Shown: piece after piece, positions 17,201 through 25,939 of the stretch
How positions within the stretch are numbered: position 1 is the stretch's first letter
How the letters are laid out: every line of letters starts with the position of its first letter
Source of the DNA: UBA8337 sp963932545
GTDB lineage: Bacteria; Pseudomonadota; Alphaproteobacteria; RS24
NCBI GenBank assembly: GCA_963932545.1
Contig: CAWVRH010000004.1
Coordinates: 1-64,000, forward strand
DNA length: 64,000 nt
Direction: 5' to 3'
Program-made: the position numbers and the translations under genes
The notes under the pieces: generated by a model
The model's database searches: none
The model's input: the letters and a program-made list of their open reading frames with translations, nothing else
What the model was told of the DNA's origin: nothing

Positions 17201-17827
17201 TTAGAAAGTGCCCGGAGTGAAACTACCCCCGCGGCCCGCATTATCGTTGCTTTCGCTCGAGCTTTGGGGCTCGCTTCGGGCCGGTTCTGGAGCTGGTTCA
17301 GGCGCTGGAGTTGGCTCAGGAGTTGGAATTGGCTCAGGAGTTGGCTCAGCAGCCGGCTCCGGCGCGCTGTTCTGCGGGGTTGCTTTTGAGAGCTCTGCAA
17401 TCAAATCTTCATCGGAGCTGGCTTGGCCTCGGGTTTCTTGCGCCAAGGCATTGGCTATCTCATCGTCGCCGCTTCCGGCTGGCGAAAACACGTCGACGCC
17501 AACGATTTGCGAGGGGCCAGTTACGGCTTCAATCGGCAGAATTTTGTCTAATTTGGCGAGCTGGAGAACGCGGAAGGCTTCATCGCTGATCTTTGTGATG
17601 TTCAGTTTAATACCCATTTGCTTACAAGATTGCATGGCGATAATTAAAATCGAGACGCCGGAGCTGTCGAGGTAGCTCACATTGGCCGCATCAATCGTCA
17701 AGCCGCGCGCGCCGTCCATCTGACCGATCAATTGAGACTTAATATCGGGGGTTACCTCAAGGTCTATGTCCCCTGCAATTGTTAGGTGTATGATATTGCT
17801 TTTATCGCGTTTAAATTGAAATGCCAT
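17201..17827 (-). CDS. STAS-domain anti-sigma-factor antagonist with Pro-Glu repeat tail
   Basis: 208 residues. The STAS domain spans about residues 1-100, and the phosphoacceptor serine lies in VSYLDSSGVSILI. The C-terminal half is low-complexity, with a run of PEP, PTP and PAP units around residues 160-190 that is encoded by a DNA repeat near 17282-17365. Such Pro-rich stretches are usually extended linkers or surface spacers. The strong site AAGGAG lies eight bases before the ATG. The gene is co-transcribed with the phosphatase-kinase downstream, and the two make a partner-switch pair. It is divergent from the major pilin gene, so the pair may report on or set pilus-related behaviour; that is inference from position only. 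Confidence 0.85.
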   Translation of the reverse strand: MAFQFKRDKSNIIHLTIAGDIDLEVTPDIKSQLIGQMDGARGLTIDAANVSYLDSSGVSILIIAMQSCKQMGIKLNITKISDEAFRVLQLAKLDKILPIEAVTGPSQIVGVDVFSPAGSGDDEIANALAQETRGQASSDEDLIAELSKATPQNSAPEPAAEPTPEPIPTPEPTPAPEPAPEPARSEPQSSSESNDNAGRGGSFTPGTF

Positions 17828-17945
17828 GTCACTAGCTCCTTAAGACTATAAGAACACTAGACGTTTTTAAGTCACAGCACATTAAAAATTTCACATATTA
17901 GTTGCTATAAGGGCGAGTTTGCTGTTAGTTTCCACCTGTTGGGTT

Positions 17946-17959
17946 CGCGCATGAGCGCG
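17946..17959 (+). promoter_or_regulatory. Short hairpin in the pilin leader
   Basis: CGCGC, then ATGA, then GCGCG forms a five-base-pair stem in the leader of the pilin gene, 10 bases before the AGAGGAGAG ribosome site (17969-17976). It may stabilise the 5' end of an abundant mRNA. An upstream TATAAG near 17910 could be the -10 element; its -35 partner is poor. Confidence 0.35.
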
Positions 17960-17982
17960 TTTGTATTAAGAGGAGAGTTCCC

Positions 17983-18552
17983 ATGAGTATTCGCGCACAA
18001 AGCGAAAGAGGCTTTAGCCTTATCGAACTACTAGTTGTTGTAGCTATTATTGGTGTTTTGGCAGCGGTTGGCGTTGTTGGTTACCAAGGTTATATCGACA
18101 GCACGAAGAAATCCGTCACAGATGCAAACGCGAAAGCCGTGCACCAGTGGTTGATCAACACAAAAACAGTCCGCGCTGCTGGCATCGACACAGATCCAGT
18201 TGAGTGCAAAGCAACAACTTTGACAACTTCCACAACGGCTGCAGCCTCTGTGGCTGCTGGCGGTTGCTTCGGAGCGTTGGCTTTGGAAGGTAACCCTTTT
18301 GAAAGCTTCAAAAATCCATATAAAACAACACGTACAGGTTCCAATGCCGTTCGTGCGGTAGCCGATAATTCGACTGCCGTAACAGATGGCACGACAGATT
18401 GCACGACGCTGCAAACTGGCACGGAAAATGGCGACATCATCATCCGCGTCAGCGGTGTGGGCGCCAAGTACTTGGACGTTTACATCTGCGCCAAAGAAGG
18501 CGATGCCGATGGCAAATTGACCAAGCGTGATACGACGATTAAAAACTTCTAG
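17983..18552 (+). CDS. pilA: Major type IV pilin (prepilin)
   Basis: 189 residues. The prepilin signature is perfect: a ten-residue basic leader ending in Gly, cleavage before Phe, and then FSLIELLVVVAIIGVLAAVGV with Glu at mature position 5. The class is type IVa, with GspG-like features. The globular part has four cysteines (ECKA, GGCFG, DCTT, YICAK), giving up to two disulfides, and is rich in Thr and Ala, which may be glycan sites. A very strong ribosome site, a 5' hairpin and a strong terminator straight after the stop are what one expects of a highly expressed major subunit. A PglL-like ligase gene follows. PilD at 21653 should cleave and methylate it. Confidence 0.92.
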   Translation: MSIRAQSERGFSLIELLVVVAIIGVLAAVGVVGYQGYIDSTKKSVTDANAKAVHQWLINTKTVRAAGIDTDPVECKATTLTTSTTAAASVAAGGCFGALALEGNPFESFKNPYKTTRTGSNAVRAVADNSTAVTDGTTDCTTLQTGTENGDIIIRVSGVGAKYLDVYICAKEGDADGKLTKRDTTIKNF

Positions 18553-18574
18553 TCGTCTCCGCATGACTTTTGAG

Positions 18575-18608
18575 AGAGCGCTGTGCTTGCACGGCGCTCT
18601 TTTTTTTG
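18575..18608 (+). terminator. Rho-independent terminator after the pilin gene
   Basis: Arms AGAGCGCTGTGC (18575-18586) and GCACGGCGCTCT (18589-18600) pair over 12 positions with one G-U, followed by eight T. It lies between the pilin gene and the PglL-like gene, so most transcripts would stop here and the ligase would be made at a lower level. Confidence 0.92.
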
Positions 18609-18621
18609 GGAGAGCCCGAGC

Positions 18622-20406
18622 ATGAATTGGTTTAGAGACAAATGGAGAGATGCGATATCCATCTCCGGCTCGCCGCTTGTGATGTCGGGTTTTCTCCTTC
18701 TCATGGCTTTCAATTATCATTCCGTCGATTTAGGCGAGACCTATGTCTCGCGCAACCTTCTGGCTTGGGCGGCTATGGGGGTTTCGGTTTTATGTTTGTG
18801 GTGGGCCCCTTTGCGTAAAGCGCAGCTGCGTTGGTCCCCGGGTTATATCAGCGCGCTTTTGGTGCCAGTGGCAGGGGCTTTTGGCATACTGGCTATCCAT
18901 ATTCTGGGCCCATTTGAGAGCGTGCACGCGGGTCACTTATACTTGCCCGCCATGTTGCTAGTTTTTGCCTTCTTCGTTTTGGGGCTTTTGCAGAGAGCGT
19001 TTTCAGACGCGGAGTGGGCTGCCTTTGTGCTTGTGGTTTTGGTGGGTTTTTTGCCGCAATACCTCATTCATTTTATCAGCACCAACCCCTTACTGTTTTT
19101 TGATGTTTCCTTCACCTTGCCGAGTTTCCTCGTCAAGCCTTGGGGTGGTTTTGGGCAATATAATCTGTTTGGTTCTTTCCTCGCGAGCCTAGTTGTGATG
19201 AGTGCTTGGGCGGTGGCTTGCATGCCTATGGCCCGCTGGCAACGCATCGCCATCGTCGGATTTGGTTTTGTATATGCAGCGGAATATCCCGTCATGAGCA
19301 GCAAAACGGGGTTGCTGGGCATGCTGATTGGCTTGGCATTTTTGGCCTTACACCTTTGGCAATCCAAGGCCGACAGACCTGCCCGACGTCGCTTTCTAAT
19401 TTATCTCAGCAGCCTTTTGCTTGCCTATATCTTGGTTTCTATGGCGCTATCTTTGCGCTCAGAGAAACTGCTGCAACTGCCAGACTGGAGTGGCGACAGC
19501 GTATCGATCCGCACGCGGTGGACGATGTGGCTTATCGCTTGGCGCTCGTTTTTAGAAGCGCCGCTTTTCGGCCACGGCCTTGGCAGTTTTAGCGCCACTT
19601 ATCTTGAACATTTTTCGCGCTATGGTTTGGCTGAAAACCTAATGTTTTACCGGGTTGTGAGCGTGCCTCATAATTTGGTGATGCATGTGCTATCCGAAGC
19701 CGGCCTTTTCGGATTGCTTAGCTTGCTGGCGCCGCTTGGGGCTCTCGTTTTTTGGCTGATCCGACACAGCCCAAACCGCTGGCTGCTTATCGGGCTGTGC
19801 GCGCCTATCGGGCTGCATAGCCAACTGGAGTATCCCTACATTGGATCGGGCGGACATTATTTTTTACTGGCCATATTATTGGCCGCAGGCCTCGGCGCGA
19901 GATTAGGCGCGGGGGGTAGACCCGATAGACTTATGCATCTCAAAAGCCCGTCGTCGGTGGCCAAGATTGTTTATGGCGGCTTAGCTGTGTTTTGCGCAGC
20001 GCTCGTTTTACACATCGCGTCTTTATTGATGTTGGTGTCGAGCGCCAGTCAGAATTTCGATGCAGCGACGCGTCTGCCATTAGATCGCTATATGGAAGAA
20101 CGCTACCAAAGCCCTGACCTGTCGCATCCGCTGATTGGAAAACGTATGCGCGCGATGGCAGATTTAGTCTTGGTTAGTCGCGCGCTAGACGAAAAGCGTG
20201 TCGATATTTTGCGCGGGCTGGCCGTCGGGTTGCTAGAGAAAAACGTCTTGCCGTTTTACGCGTCTTCTTCTGTTTGGGACTTGGCTTTTCGAGCCTATGC
20301 CGCCACGGGCAATGTGTCGGCTATTGAGGCGTTGATAGCGAAAGTAGAAAAATGGCAGCCTGAGCAGGCCGATAAATATCGTCGTGCGTTGCAAGCCGAG
20401 CGCTAA
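18622..20406 (+). CDS. PglL/Wzy-type O-oligosaccharyltransferase, probable pilin glycosylation ligase
   Basis: 594 residues from the ATG at 18622, with GGGAGAG eight bases before it; the frame upstream runs into the pilin terminator. There are about ten to twelve transmembrane helices. Family marks are WGGFGQYNLFGSFLAS near residue 175 and the large periplasmic loop with SIRTRWTMWLIAWRSF, PLFGHGLGSF and VPHNLVMHVLSEAGLFG, which is Wzy_C/PglL architecture. These enzymes move a lipid-linked glycan onto Ser or Thr of pilins, or polymerise or ligate O-antigen. Its place directly after the major pilin argues for pilin O-glycosylation, as with PilO/TfpO of other genera. Its own glycan-synthesis genes are not in the window. 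Confidence 0.78.
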   Translation: MNWFRDKWRDAISISGSPLVMSGFLLLMAFNYHSVDLGETYVSRNLLAWAAMGVSVLCLWWAPLRKAQLRWSPGYISALLVPVAGAFGILAIHILGPFESVHAGHLYLPAMLLVFAFFVLGLLQRAFSDAEWAAFVLVVLVGFLPQYLIHFISTNPLLFFDVSFTLPSFLVKPWGGFGQYNLFGSFLASLVVMSAWAVACMPMARWQRIAIVGFGFVYAAEYPVMSSKTGLLGMLIGLAFLALHLWQSKADRPARRRFLIYLSSLLLAYILVSMALSLRSEKLLQLPDWSGDSVSIRTRWTMWLIAWRSFLEAPLFGHGLGSFSATYLEHFSRYGLAENLMFYRVVSVPHNLVMHVLSEAGLFGLLSLLAPLGALVFWLIRHSPNRWLLIGLCAPIGLHSQLEYPYIGSGGHYFLLAILLAAGLGARLGAGGRPDRLMHLKSPSSVAKIVYGGLAVFCAALVLHIASLLMLVSSASQNFDAATRLPLDRYMEERYQSPDLSHPLIGKRMRAMADLVLVSRALDEKRVDILRGLAVGLLEKNVLPFYASSSVWDLAFRAYAATGNVSAIEALIAKVEKWQPEQADKYRRALQAER

Positions 20407-20428
20407 CTCGCTTATGCCTAATCTCCAT

Positions 20429-20464
20429 CTTAATCGGCGTCTTAATCGGCGTCTTAATCGTCGT
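20429..20464. repeat. Three tandem 12-bp units over the pilT stop
   Basis: The unit CTTAATCGGCGT occurs twice exactly and a third time with one change, ending inside pilT. Each unit carries a TTA (TAA on the coding strand) in the pilT frame, so the duplication added two spare stop codons behind the original. It looks like simple replication slippage. Confidence 0.85.
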
Positions 20465-21509
20465 CCTCAATAATAATCAGGTCCTGCTTTTCCAGCTCAT
20501 CGACATATTTATCCATCGTAATCATGCCGAATTGCGCGCCAGTTTGCATAACCGTGGCAATTTGAGGAATTTTATCTTCGCGAATAAGGTTGCGAACCGC
20601 GGGCACACAGACCATGACTTCGAATGCGCCGATACGTCCGCCGCCTTTGCGTTTCAGCAATTGCTGCGTCATCACCAATTGCAAAGAGGAAGCCACCATC
20701 GAACGCGCTTGGGGTTGCTCGTCGGCGGGAAACGCATCGATGATGCGGTTGATGGTCTCGGCCGCGCCAGAGGTATGCAAAGTGCCAAACACTAAGTGAC
20801 CCGTTTCGGCCGCGGTAAGCGCCAAGGAAATCGTCTCATAATCGCGCATCTCGCCGAGCAGAATAATATCTGGGTCTTCGCGCAAAGCCCCCTTCAAGGC
20901 AGAGGCAAAACTTACGGTGTCACGGCCAACTTCGCGCTGAGAAATAATCGAATTAATTTCTGTATGCACAAATTCCACCGGATCTTCGATGGTAATAATA
21001 TGCTCATTGCGCTCGCGGTTAATCTTATTGATCAAGGAGGCCAAAGAGGTCGATTTGCCCGAGCCCGTGGCGCCCGTTACCAGCACCATGCCCTTTTTTT
21101 CTTTCAAAATATTATGCACAGCGGCCGGCAGACCCAATTGGTCGATATTGGGGACTTCCGTCACAATGGTGCGCATAATCAGCGCCCAGCCTTTTAGCGT
21201 ATGATATCCATTGGCGCGAAAGCGCGCGCCGCGCACGGTAATCGCGAAGTCGATATCTTTGGTTTCGCAAAAAGTCTCGTAGTCTTCTTCCGATAATTCA
21301 GCCCGAAAAATACCGTCGAGCAAATCATGGGTGATCGGATAGCCTTCCAGCACTTTAATGTCGCCATTGGTGCGGATGGCTAAATCACTGCCCGAGCGCA
21401 TGTGAAAATCGGAGATGCGATACTCTTTTGGCAAAGTGTCGAGATAGCCATAAATCGGATTATCTGTCTTATAGGCTTGGGTAGGGCTCGGTGGAGTTGA
21501 TTCTGACAT
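20454..21509 (-). CDS. pilT: PilT-family twitching motility (retraction) ATPase
   Basis: 351 residues. Walker A is GATGSGKST at 146-154, Walker B is IILLGEMRDYETISLAL, the His box is GHLVFGTLHTSGAAETINR, and the C-terminal VRNLIREDKIPQI corresponds to the AIRNLIRE motif needed for retraction in PilT. There is no zinc tetracysteine, unlike PilB. Retraction of the pilus is therefore likely possible. The gene stands alone on the minus strand, divergent from pilD and convergent with the PglL-like gene. A GAAGG site lies nine bases before the ATG. PilU is the other possible name, but only one retraction ATPase is seen here. Confidence 0.9.
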   Translation of the reverse strand: MSESTPPSPTQAYKTDNPIYGYLDTLPKEYRISDFHMRSGSDLAIRTNGDIKVLEGYPITHDLLDGIFRAELSEEDYETFCETKDIDFAITVRGARFRANGYHTLKGWALIMRTIVTEVPNIDQLGLPAAVHNILKEKKGMVLVTGATGSGKSTSLASLINKINRERNEHIITIEDPVEFVHTEINSIISQREVGRDTVSFASALKGALREDPDIILLGEMRDYETISLALTAAETGHLVFGTLHTSGAAETINRIIDAFPADEQPQARSMVASSLQLVMTQQLLKRKGGGRIGAFEVMVCVPAVRNLIREDKIPQIATVMQTGAQFGMITMDKYVDELEKQDLIIIEDDD

Positions 21510-21652
21510 ACGCTTTGACCTTCGGCCTCACTCACTGACGCGAGTAAATTACACATTATGCATTACAAGTTGCACTCCCTCGACTTATACTAGGCTATTA
21601 AATTGTTTGCCAGCGCCAAACCAGAATTTGGCGTGGCTGTTGCGGATATATT

Positions 21653-22420
21653 ATGGGTCTGACTTTTCTTATTGGCGTCATCGGCGCCTGTCTTGGCAGT
21701 TTCGCCAATGTTGCTGCCTTGCGCAGCCTCGATGGGCGAGACTGGGTGCGCGCACCTTCGGCCTGTTTTCATTGTGATGCAAAATTACGCTTCTGGCAGA
21801 ACTTGCCGATTGTCGGCTATTTGAGCCATGGCGGCCAAACGGCCTGCTGCCAGCAACGCCTGCCTGCGCGGTATATTTTTGTAGAACTCGCGATGGCCGC
21901 GCTGATGATTTTGGCTTGGCAGCAGCTTTCTATGCCGGTGTTTTTGGCTTTCGTTCCTTTTATGGTTTTGATGGTGGTGATTTTTCTCACCGATATGGAT
22001 GATTTTATTATCCCAGATTGGACGAGCCTTGGCGGTTTGGCCTTGGGGGTTTTACTGGCGCTCTCGGGCGCGCCGGGTTTACCAGATATTCAAACCTCGC
22101 TAATTGGCGGCGTTGCGGGCGCTGCGCTTATTTTTAGTATCAATTTTACGTATAAGCTGTGGCGCGGGCACGATGGCATGGGCGTTGGCGATGTGAAACT
22201 CATGGCGATGCTTGGGGCTTGGCTGGGCCCCGTCAGCCTCTTGCCAATTTTATTCTCCGCCAGCCTCAGCGGAGCGGTGATTGGCATTGGAGCCATCGTG
22301 TTTCATCGGCTACAAAATAGCAGCGATGCGCCCGCTCAAGTACCATTTGGCTGCTTTTTAACGCCGATGGCGCTATTTTGGCTGTTATTTGCGCCACAGG
22401 CACTACAAACATTGTTGTAA
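21653..22420 (+). CDS. pilD: Prepilin peptidase / N-methyltransferase (PilD)
   Basis: 255 residues with about seven transmembrane helices. The N-terminal block GACLGSFANVAALR is the family start, followed by the methyltransferase region with a cysteine group (CFHC and CC) like the usual two CxxC pairs but with the second pair changed to CC. The two catalytic Asp residues of the A24 aspartic peptidases lie in LTDMDDFIIPDW and GMGVGDVKLMAMLGAWLG. It would cleave and methylate the four prepilins in this window. It heads the group pilD - small PopZ-like protein - secretin - minor pilin. Confidence 0.9.
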   Translation: MGLTFLIGVIGACLGSFANVAALRSLDGRDWVRAPSACFHCDAKLRFWQNLPIVGYLSHGGQTACCQQRLPARYIFVELAMAALMILAWQQLSMPVFLAFVPFMVLMVVIFLTDMDDFIIPDWTSLGGLALGVLLALSGAPGLPDIQTSLIGGVAGAALIFSINFTYKLWRGHDGMGVGDVKLMAMLGAWLGPVSLLPILFSASLSGAVIGIGAIVFHRLQNSSDAPAQVPFGCFLTPMALFWLLFAPQALQTLL

Positions 22421-22541
22421 GTTTGCGTTTCATCCACCGATTTTACGTCAATTGTGTTGCAACAGCCCTTATACTTACAACTTGAGAAAGATTCGTTTTG
22501 GAGCGGCCGTTAGACGCGTTCCGCCAGTAGAGGTTTGGGTA

Positions 22542-22952
22542 ATGAACACACTACGCACCGAAGATGACTATAAGCGCGCCATTCAAGATTCTGTGCGCCA
22601 AGCTGAAGCCAGCTTGGAAGCCGATTTGGAAAAGCGCGACCGGGAACATGATGCAGAACAAAGCTCGCGCATGTCGGACAGCGATTTGCAGCATTATATG
22701 CAAGGGCTGGATGTCGCCATTACGCAGGAAGCCACGGTGGCTTTGCGGGCTGAGTTCCTGCGCTATTCGAGTGTGTTTGACACTGGCCGTTCGCGCGACA
22801 CCATTCGCCAAGCCGTGGCCGATGTCACGCGACCGCTTATTGAAGAGTGGATCAATCGCAATCTCGCCAGTATCGCGCGGGAAGTGATTACCGATGCCAT
22901 TGGTAAAATTTCCGAAGTGCGACCCAGTGGGGCCCCAAGACGGCCAAAGTAA
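22542..22952 (+). CDS. Small acidic protein with PopZ-like (DUF2497-like) C-terminus
   Basis: 136 residues from the ATG at 22542. The first half is charged and helical (coiled-coil-like, residues 5-50). The last ~45 residues, from VADVTRPLIEEWINRN to EVITDAIGKISEV, resemble the C-terminal oligomerisation region of PopZ/DUF2497 proteins, whose pattern is LRPMLKEWLDxNLPxxVExxVxxEI. PopZ forms polar condensates in Alphaproteobacteria. Here the gene sits between pilD and the secretin, so a role in placing the pilus machine at a pole is attractive but unproven. The resemblance is by eye and could be chance similarity of amphipathic helices. The frame upstream is open, but no better start with a ribosome site is seen. 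Confidence 0.5.
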   Translation: MNTLRTEDDYKRAIQDSVRQAEASLEADLEKRDREHDAEQSSRMSDSDLQHYMQGLDVAITQEATVALRAEFLRYSSVFDTGRSRDTIRQAVADVTRPLIEEWINRNLASIAREVITDAIGKISEVRPSGAPRRPK

Positions 22953-23005
22953 AAGGGAGCTGGCGTCCTTCGCCAGCACGAGTAAGTAAGCTTGAGACGA
23001 GGGTA

Positions 23006-25939
23006 GTGTTTTTGCGTAGTACAAAGTCAGGTTGGAAGAAGTTAGGGCGCATCGCGATTGTCGCGGTTTTGTGCCTAGACGTGTATGCCTGCGGTAATCG
23101 CACAACACGAGACTTGTCGATGAGCGGGGCGGTGCAAAAATTCGACGAACGCCGCGCTGCCATCCGCGCAAAAAATGCGCAACTCGAAGCCGAAGCCAAT
23201 GGCGAGGCGCCTTTTCAAAACCCGATAAAACCTCTACCTCCGCGCCGTGAACTCCTCCAAGTGCGCGTGCCCGATACCATTGCGGTCAGCGATATTGTCG
23301 ATGGGGTGGTGGCGACTAGCATATCTGGCGCGTTAGAGAGCCAAGGGTCGCAAGACGGCAAGGTAAGCCCGAGCGAGCGAACTCTGTCGTCGCAAATCCG
23401 CGCCCTTGATAAACGCATTGAAGTAAGCAAGCGCAACTTACGCGAGCGCCAGTCTACCTACAGCCGTGAGAAACTGCTGCTCGATCAATTGGACATGCGC
23501 CATGCGAAGGCGCGGGACTTATTGCTGCAAGAATTCAAACTATCTTACGAGAGCAAGCTGCAAAAAATTATCGCGGATCTCGACACGCAATATAACGCCG
23601 CCGAGCCAGCCACCGTCTTGGGACTTACCGATAATAATGAATTTGGTGCCTTGGCCTTGTTTGGCCGCAATGAACTTGCGCGGCCAGATGAATATGTTTC
23701 GTTGCAAAAGAGTTTTCTGTTCATCGGCAATGATGTGACGACCGGCGTGTCTTTGGGGCGTATGGATGATTTGGCTGAGGAAGTGGGAAACCGCGCCCTC
23801 AGCGTAAATTTGGTTGGGCTTCGCTTGCCGACGGCGCTGAAGTCTTTGGCGCGTTCCATCAATATGCAGATTTATCTGTCCCCTAGCGTCAACGCCAATG
23901 CCAGCGAAGTGAACCTAGATATCACGCGCGCCGATGCGCTCGATATTTTCGATATCCTGATTGATAATTATGGCCTAGCCATGGCCTATGATCGGAAAAT
24001 GGGTGTGGCTCGTTTTTACACGGTGGAAGAGTTTAACGTCCGCGTCGAGAATGCTCTGGTGGCGGCGGAAGTGCATAACCGTCGGGCGCAAAATTATCGC
24101 AAAATTAGCTCGTTTGAAAATGACAGCGCCGCCATTCGCCAAATCTATCAGGCCTATTTCCAGCATCCAGATGATGCAGGTCGAGCGCGTTCGCTGACCA
24201 ATGATGCGATTGTGGAGGCGAAACACTCGCCGCTTATCGGCGCTGCAATTGTTGACTTAAAAACCACGGCTCTGGCCAATGAGCGCCGCTTGGATGTGCT
24301 GGATTTAGAACAAGCGGCGGCGCGTCAAACACAAGCCACCACCACTCAAACCGCGCGGTTTGCGCTGGATGACATTACCCAAGCCATCGCTTTGCTGACT
24401 GCAAATAAGGTTACCAAGGCCGAGATGTTGGCCCGTGTGCAGAGCGCGCAAATGGCGACAGCAAAACTGGATGCCCAAGCGGCCGAGCGTCAAGACGCAG
24501 ATGCCCCGAAACCCGAACGTAAGTTGGCTTCTGGCCAATTATTGGGTGGCCAATTATTGGGGGGTCAATTATCTGGGCCGGACGCGGATCAATTGCGCGG
24601 CCGCATTATTAGTGACGCGAATTTAAGAACCACCGAGCCTGTCTATACAGAGAAATTTACTATTTTTAACAGCGAGGGTGCCAATAGTTGTAACGCAGCG
24701 GAAAGCACCGACCGCACCACGCAGATTAAGAACGAGTTAGAAAATTATTATAGCCAGCTCTATCCAGATGGGCTGATTGCTGCCGAACGATTGGCCGATA
24801 TGTCTCGCCAGAAAAAAGCCGACACAGAAGCTGGCCTCGACCTCGCGCAAGCGCTGACCGAGGACACGCCGCCGCCCCTTGGCGATACGCCAGCAAGCCC
24901 GAACGCACCCGAAACACCGACACCGCAAGCTGGCACGAGCGATGCCGCAAATGCTGTGGCCCCAGACACCAGCTTTACCAATGCCAGTTTCCGGCGCCCG
25001 ACCGTTACCTCGGTTGCCGACACAGTTATCGTGACCGGCTTTAAACATGATGTTGATCTTGCCGCCTCTTTAATTGAGAGCTTGGATAAAGCGGATAAGC
25101 AGGTCTTGGTCGAAGTGTTTATGGTTAATGTGGTGAAAAATTGGAAACGCCAATTGCAGGGGCGCTTACAAAATGCCTTGCGGACACCGAACCAGACAGA
25201 CAGCAGCCTCACCGACCTGCCTACCGATGTGCGCGCGGCTTATGACGACCTTGTTGAGGTTCGAGACAATGGCCTTATCGGAGTGCGCGGCGCGCTTAAT
25301 TTTGCCGATCGGGCCACTGCCGGCAACAGCTTCACCTTGAATAACTTCCGTCTTGGCCTCGGCTGGACGATCGACTTTATGGAGAGCAATAGTCTGGGCC
25401 GTAAAGTGTCCAGTCCAACCATTCTAGCGTTGAACGGCTGTGAGGCGCAGATTGAAAAGTCAGAAACACGCTATTTGCCGGTTGTCAGCACGTCGGCGCC
25501 TGTGGTCACTCCTGGCGGGCAAACGGTTCCAGGTCAAGCGACGACGACCTATCAAGAGCGCCAAGCCAAATTAAGCCTCGTGGTTACCCCAACGATTAAC
25601 TCTTTGAACGATCATGTGCGCCTAAAGGTAGACTTCAACGATGACTTTTTTGTATCTGGGGACGCCAATTCCGATAAAATTCAGAGCCGGATTAATACTG
25701 AATTTATCGCGGCCCCTGGCGATGTGATTGTTTTGGCGGGCTTGTTTACGGAAGATAATTCAAGAACCCGCAATGGCCTGCCAGGCACCACCAGCTTACC
25801 GCTCGTGTCGTCGCTATTAGGCACCAGCTCGGATGCGCAAAACACGCAAGAAATGGTTATTTTCTTAGCGCCAGAAGTCATCACCCCCAAAGCGGGTGAA
25901 ATGCCGATTAATTCCGCGGCCTTTTATGACACCCGCTAA
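23006..25939 (+). CDS. pilQ: Type IV pilus secretin (PilQ/MshL family), probable lipoprotein
   Basis: 977 residues, longer than usual. The N-terminus has a basic start, a hydrophobic stretch and Cys at the lipobox-like VYACG, so it may pilot itself to the outer membrane; no separate pilotin is seen. An STN-like part lies near residues 260-340 (LRLPTALKSLARSINMQIY). Next are a long Ala/Gln-rich region with a short QLLGG tandem repeat (near residue 515) and a Pro/Thr linker. The secretin domain spans about residues 655-970 (EVFMVNVVKNWKRQLQGR, SSPTILALNGCEAQIE, TPTINSLNDHVRLKVD and the closing LVSSLLGTSSDAQ...EMVIFLAPEVI). The start is GTG, with GAGGG five bases ahead. Its end overlaps the next prepilin by 14 bases. 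Confidence 0.88.
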   Translation: MFLRSTKSGWKKLGRIAIVAVLCLDVYACGNRTTRDLSMSGAVQKFDERRAAIRAKNAQLEAEANGEAPFQNPIKPLPPRRELLQVRVPDTIAVSDIVDGVVATSISGALESQGSQDGKVSPSERTLSSQIRALDKRIEVSKRNLRERQSTYSREKLLLDQLDMRHAKARDLLLQEFKLSYESKLQKIIADLDTQYNAAEPATVLGLTDNNEFGALALFGRNELARPDEYVSLQKSFLFIGNDVTTGVSLGRMDDLAEEVGNRALSVNLVGLRLPTALKSLARSINMQIYLSPSVNANASEVNLDITRADALDIFDILIDNYGLAMAYDRKMGVARFYTVEEFNVRVENALVAAEVHNRRAQNYRKISSFENDSAAIRQIYQAYFQHPDDAGRARSLTNDAIVEAKHSPLIGAAIVDLKTTALANERRLDVLDLEQAAARQTQATTTQTARFALDDITQAIALLTANKVTKAEMLARVQSAQMATAKLDAQAAERQDADAPKPERKLASGQLLGGQLLGGQLSGPDADQLRGRIISDANLRTTEPVYTEKFTIFNSEGANSCNAAESTDRTTQIKNELENYYSQLYPDGLIAAERLADMSRQKKADTEAGLDLAQALTEDTPPPLGDTPASPNAPETPTPQAGTSDAANAVAPDTSFTNASFRRPTVTSVADTVIVTGFKHDVDLAASLIESLDKADKQVLVEVFMVNVVKNWKRQLQGRLQNALRTPNQTDSSLTDLPTDVRAAYDDLVEVRDNGLIGVRGALNFADRATAGNSFTLNNFRLGLGWTIDFMESNSLGRKVSSPTILALNGCEAQIEKSETRYLPVVSTSAPVVTPGGQTVPGQATTTYQERQAKLSLVVTPTINSLNDHVRLKVDFNDDFFVSGDANSDKIQSRINTEFIAAPGDVIVLAGLFTEDNSRTRNGLPGTTSLPLVSSLLGTSSDAQNTQEMVIFLAPEVITPKAGEMPINSAAFYDTR
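24532..24576 (+). repeat. 15-bp tandem repeat inside the secretin gene
   Basis: TGGCCAATTATTGGG occurs twice exactly, followed by one diverged copy. It codes for repeated Gly-Gln-Leu-Leu-Gly units in the linker between the N-domain and the secretin core. The length is a multiple of three, so copy number changes would keep the frame. Confidence 0.85.

Noticed and set aside
17282..17365. Repeat DNA in the STAS gene as a CRISPR or other array
   Set aside because: The units are short, in frame and code for Pro-Glu runs; there are no spacers.
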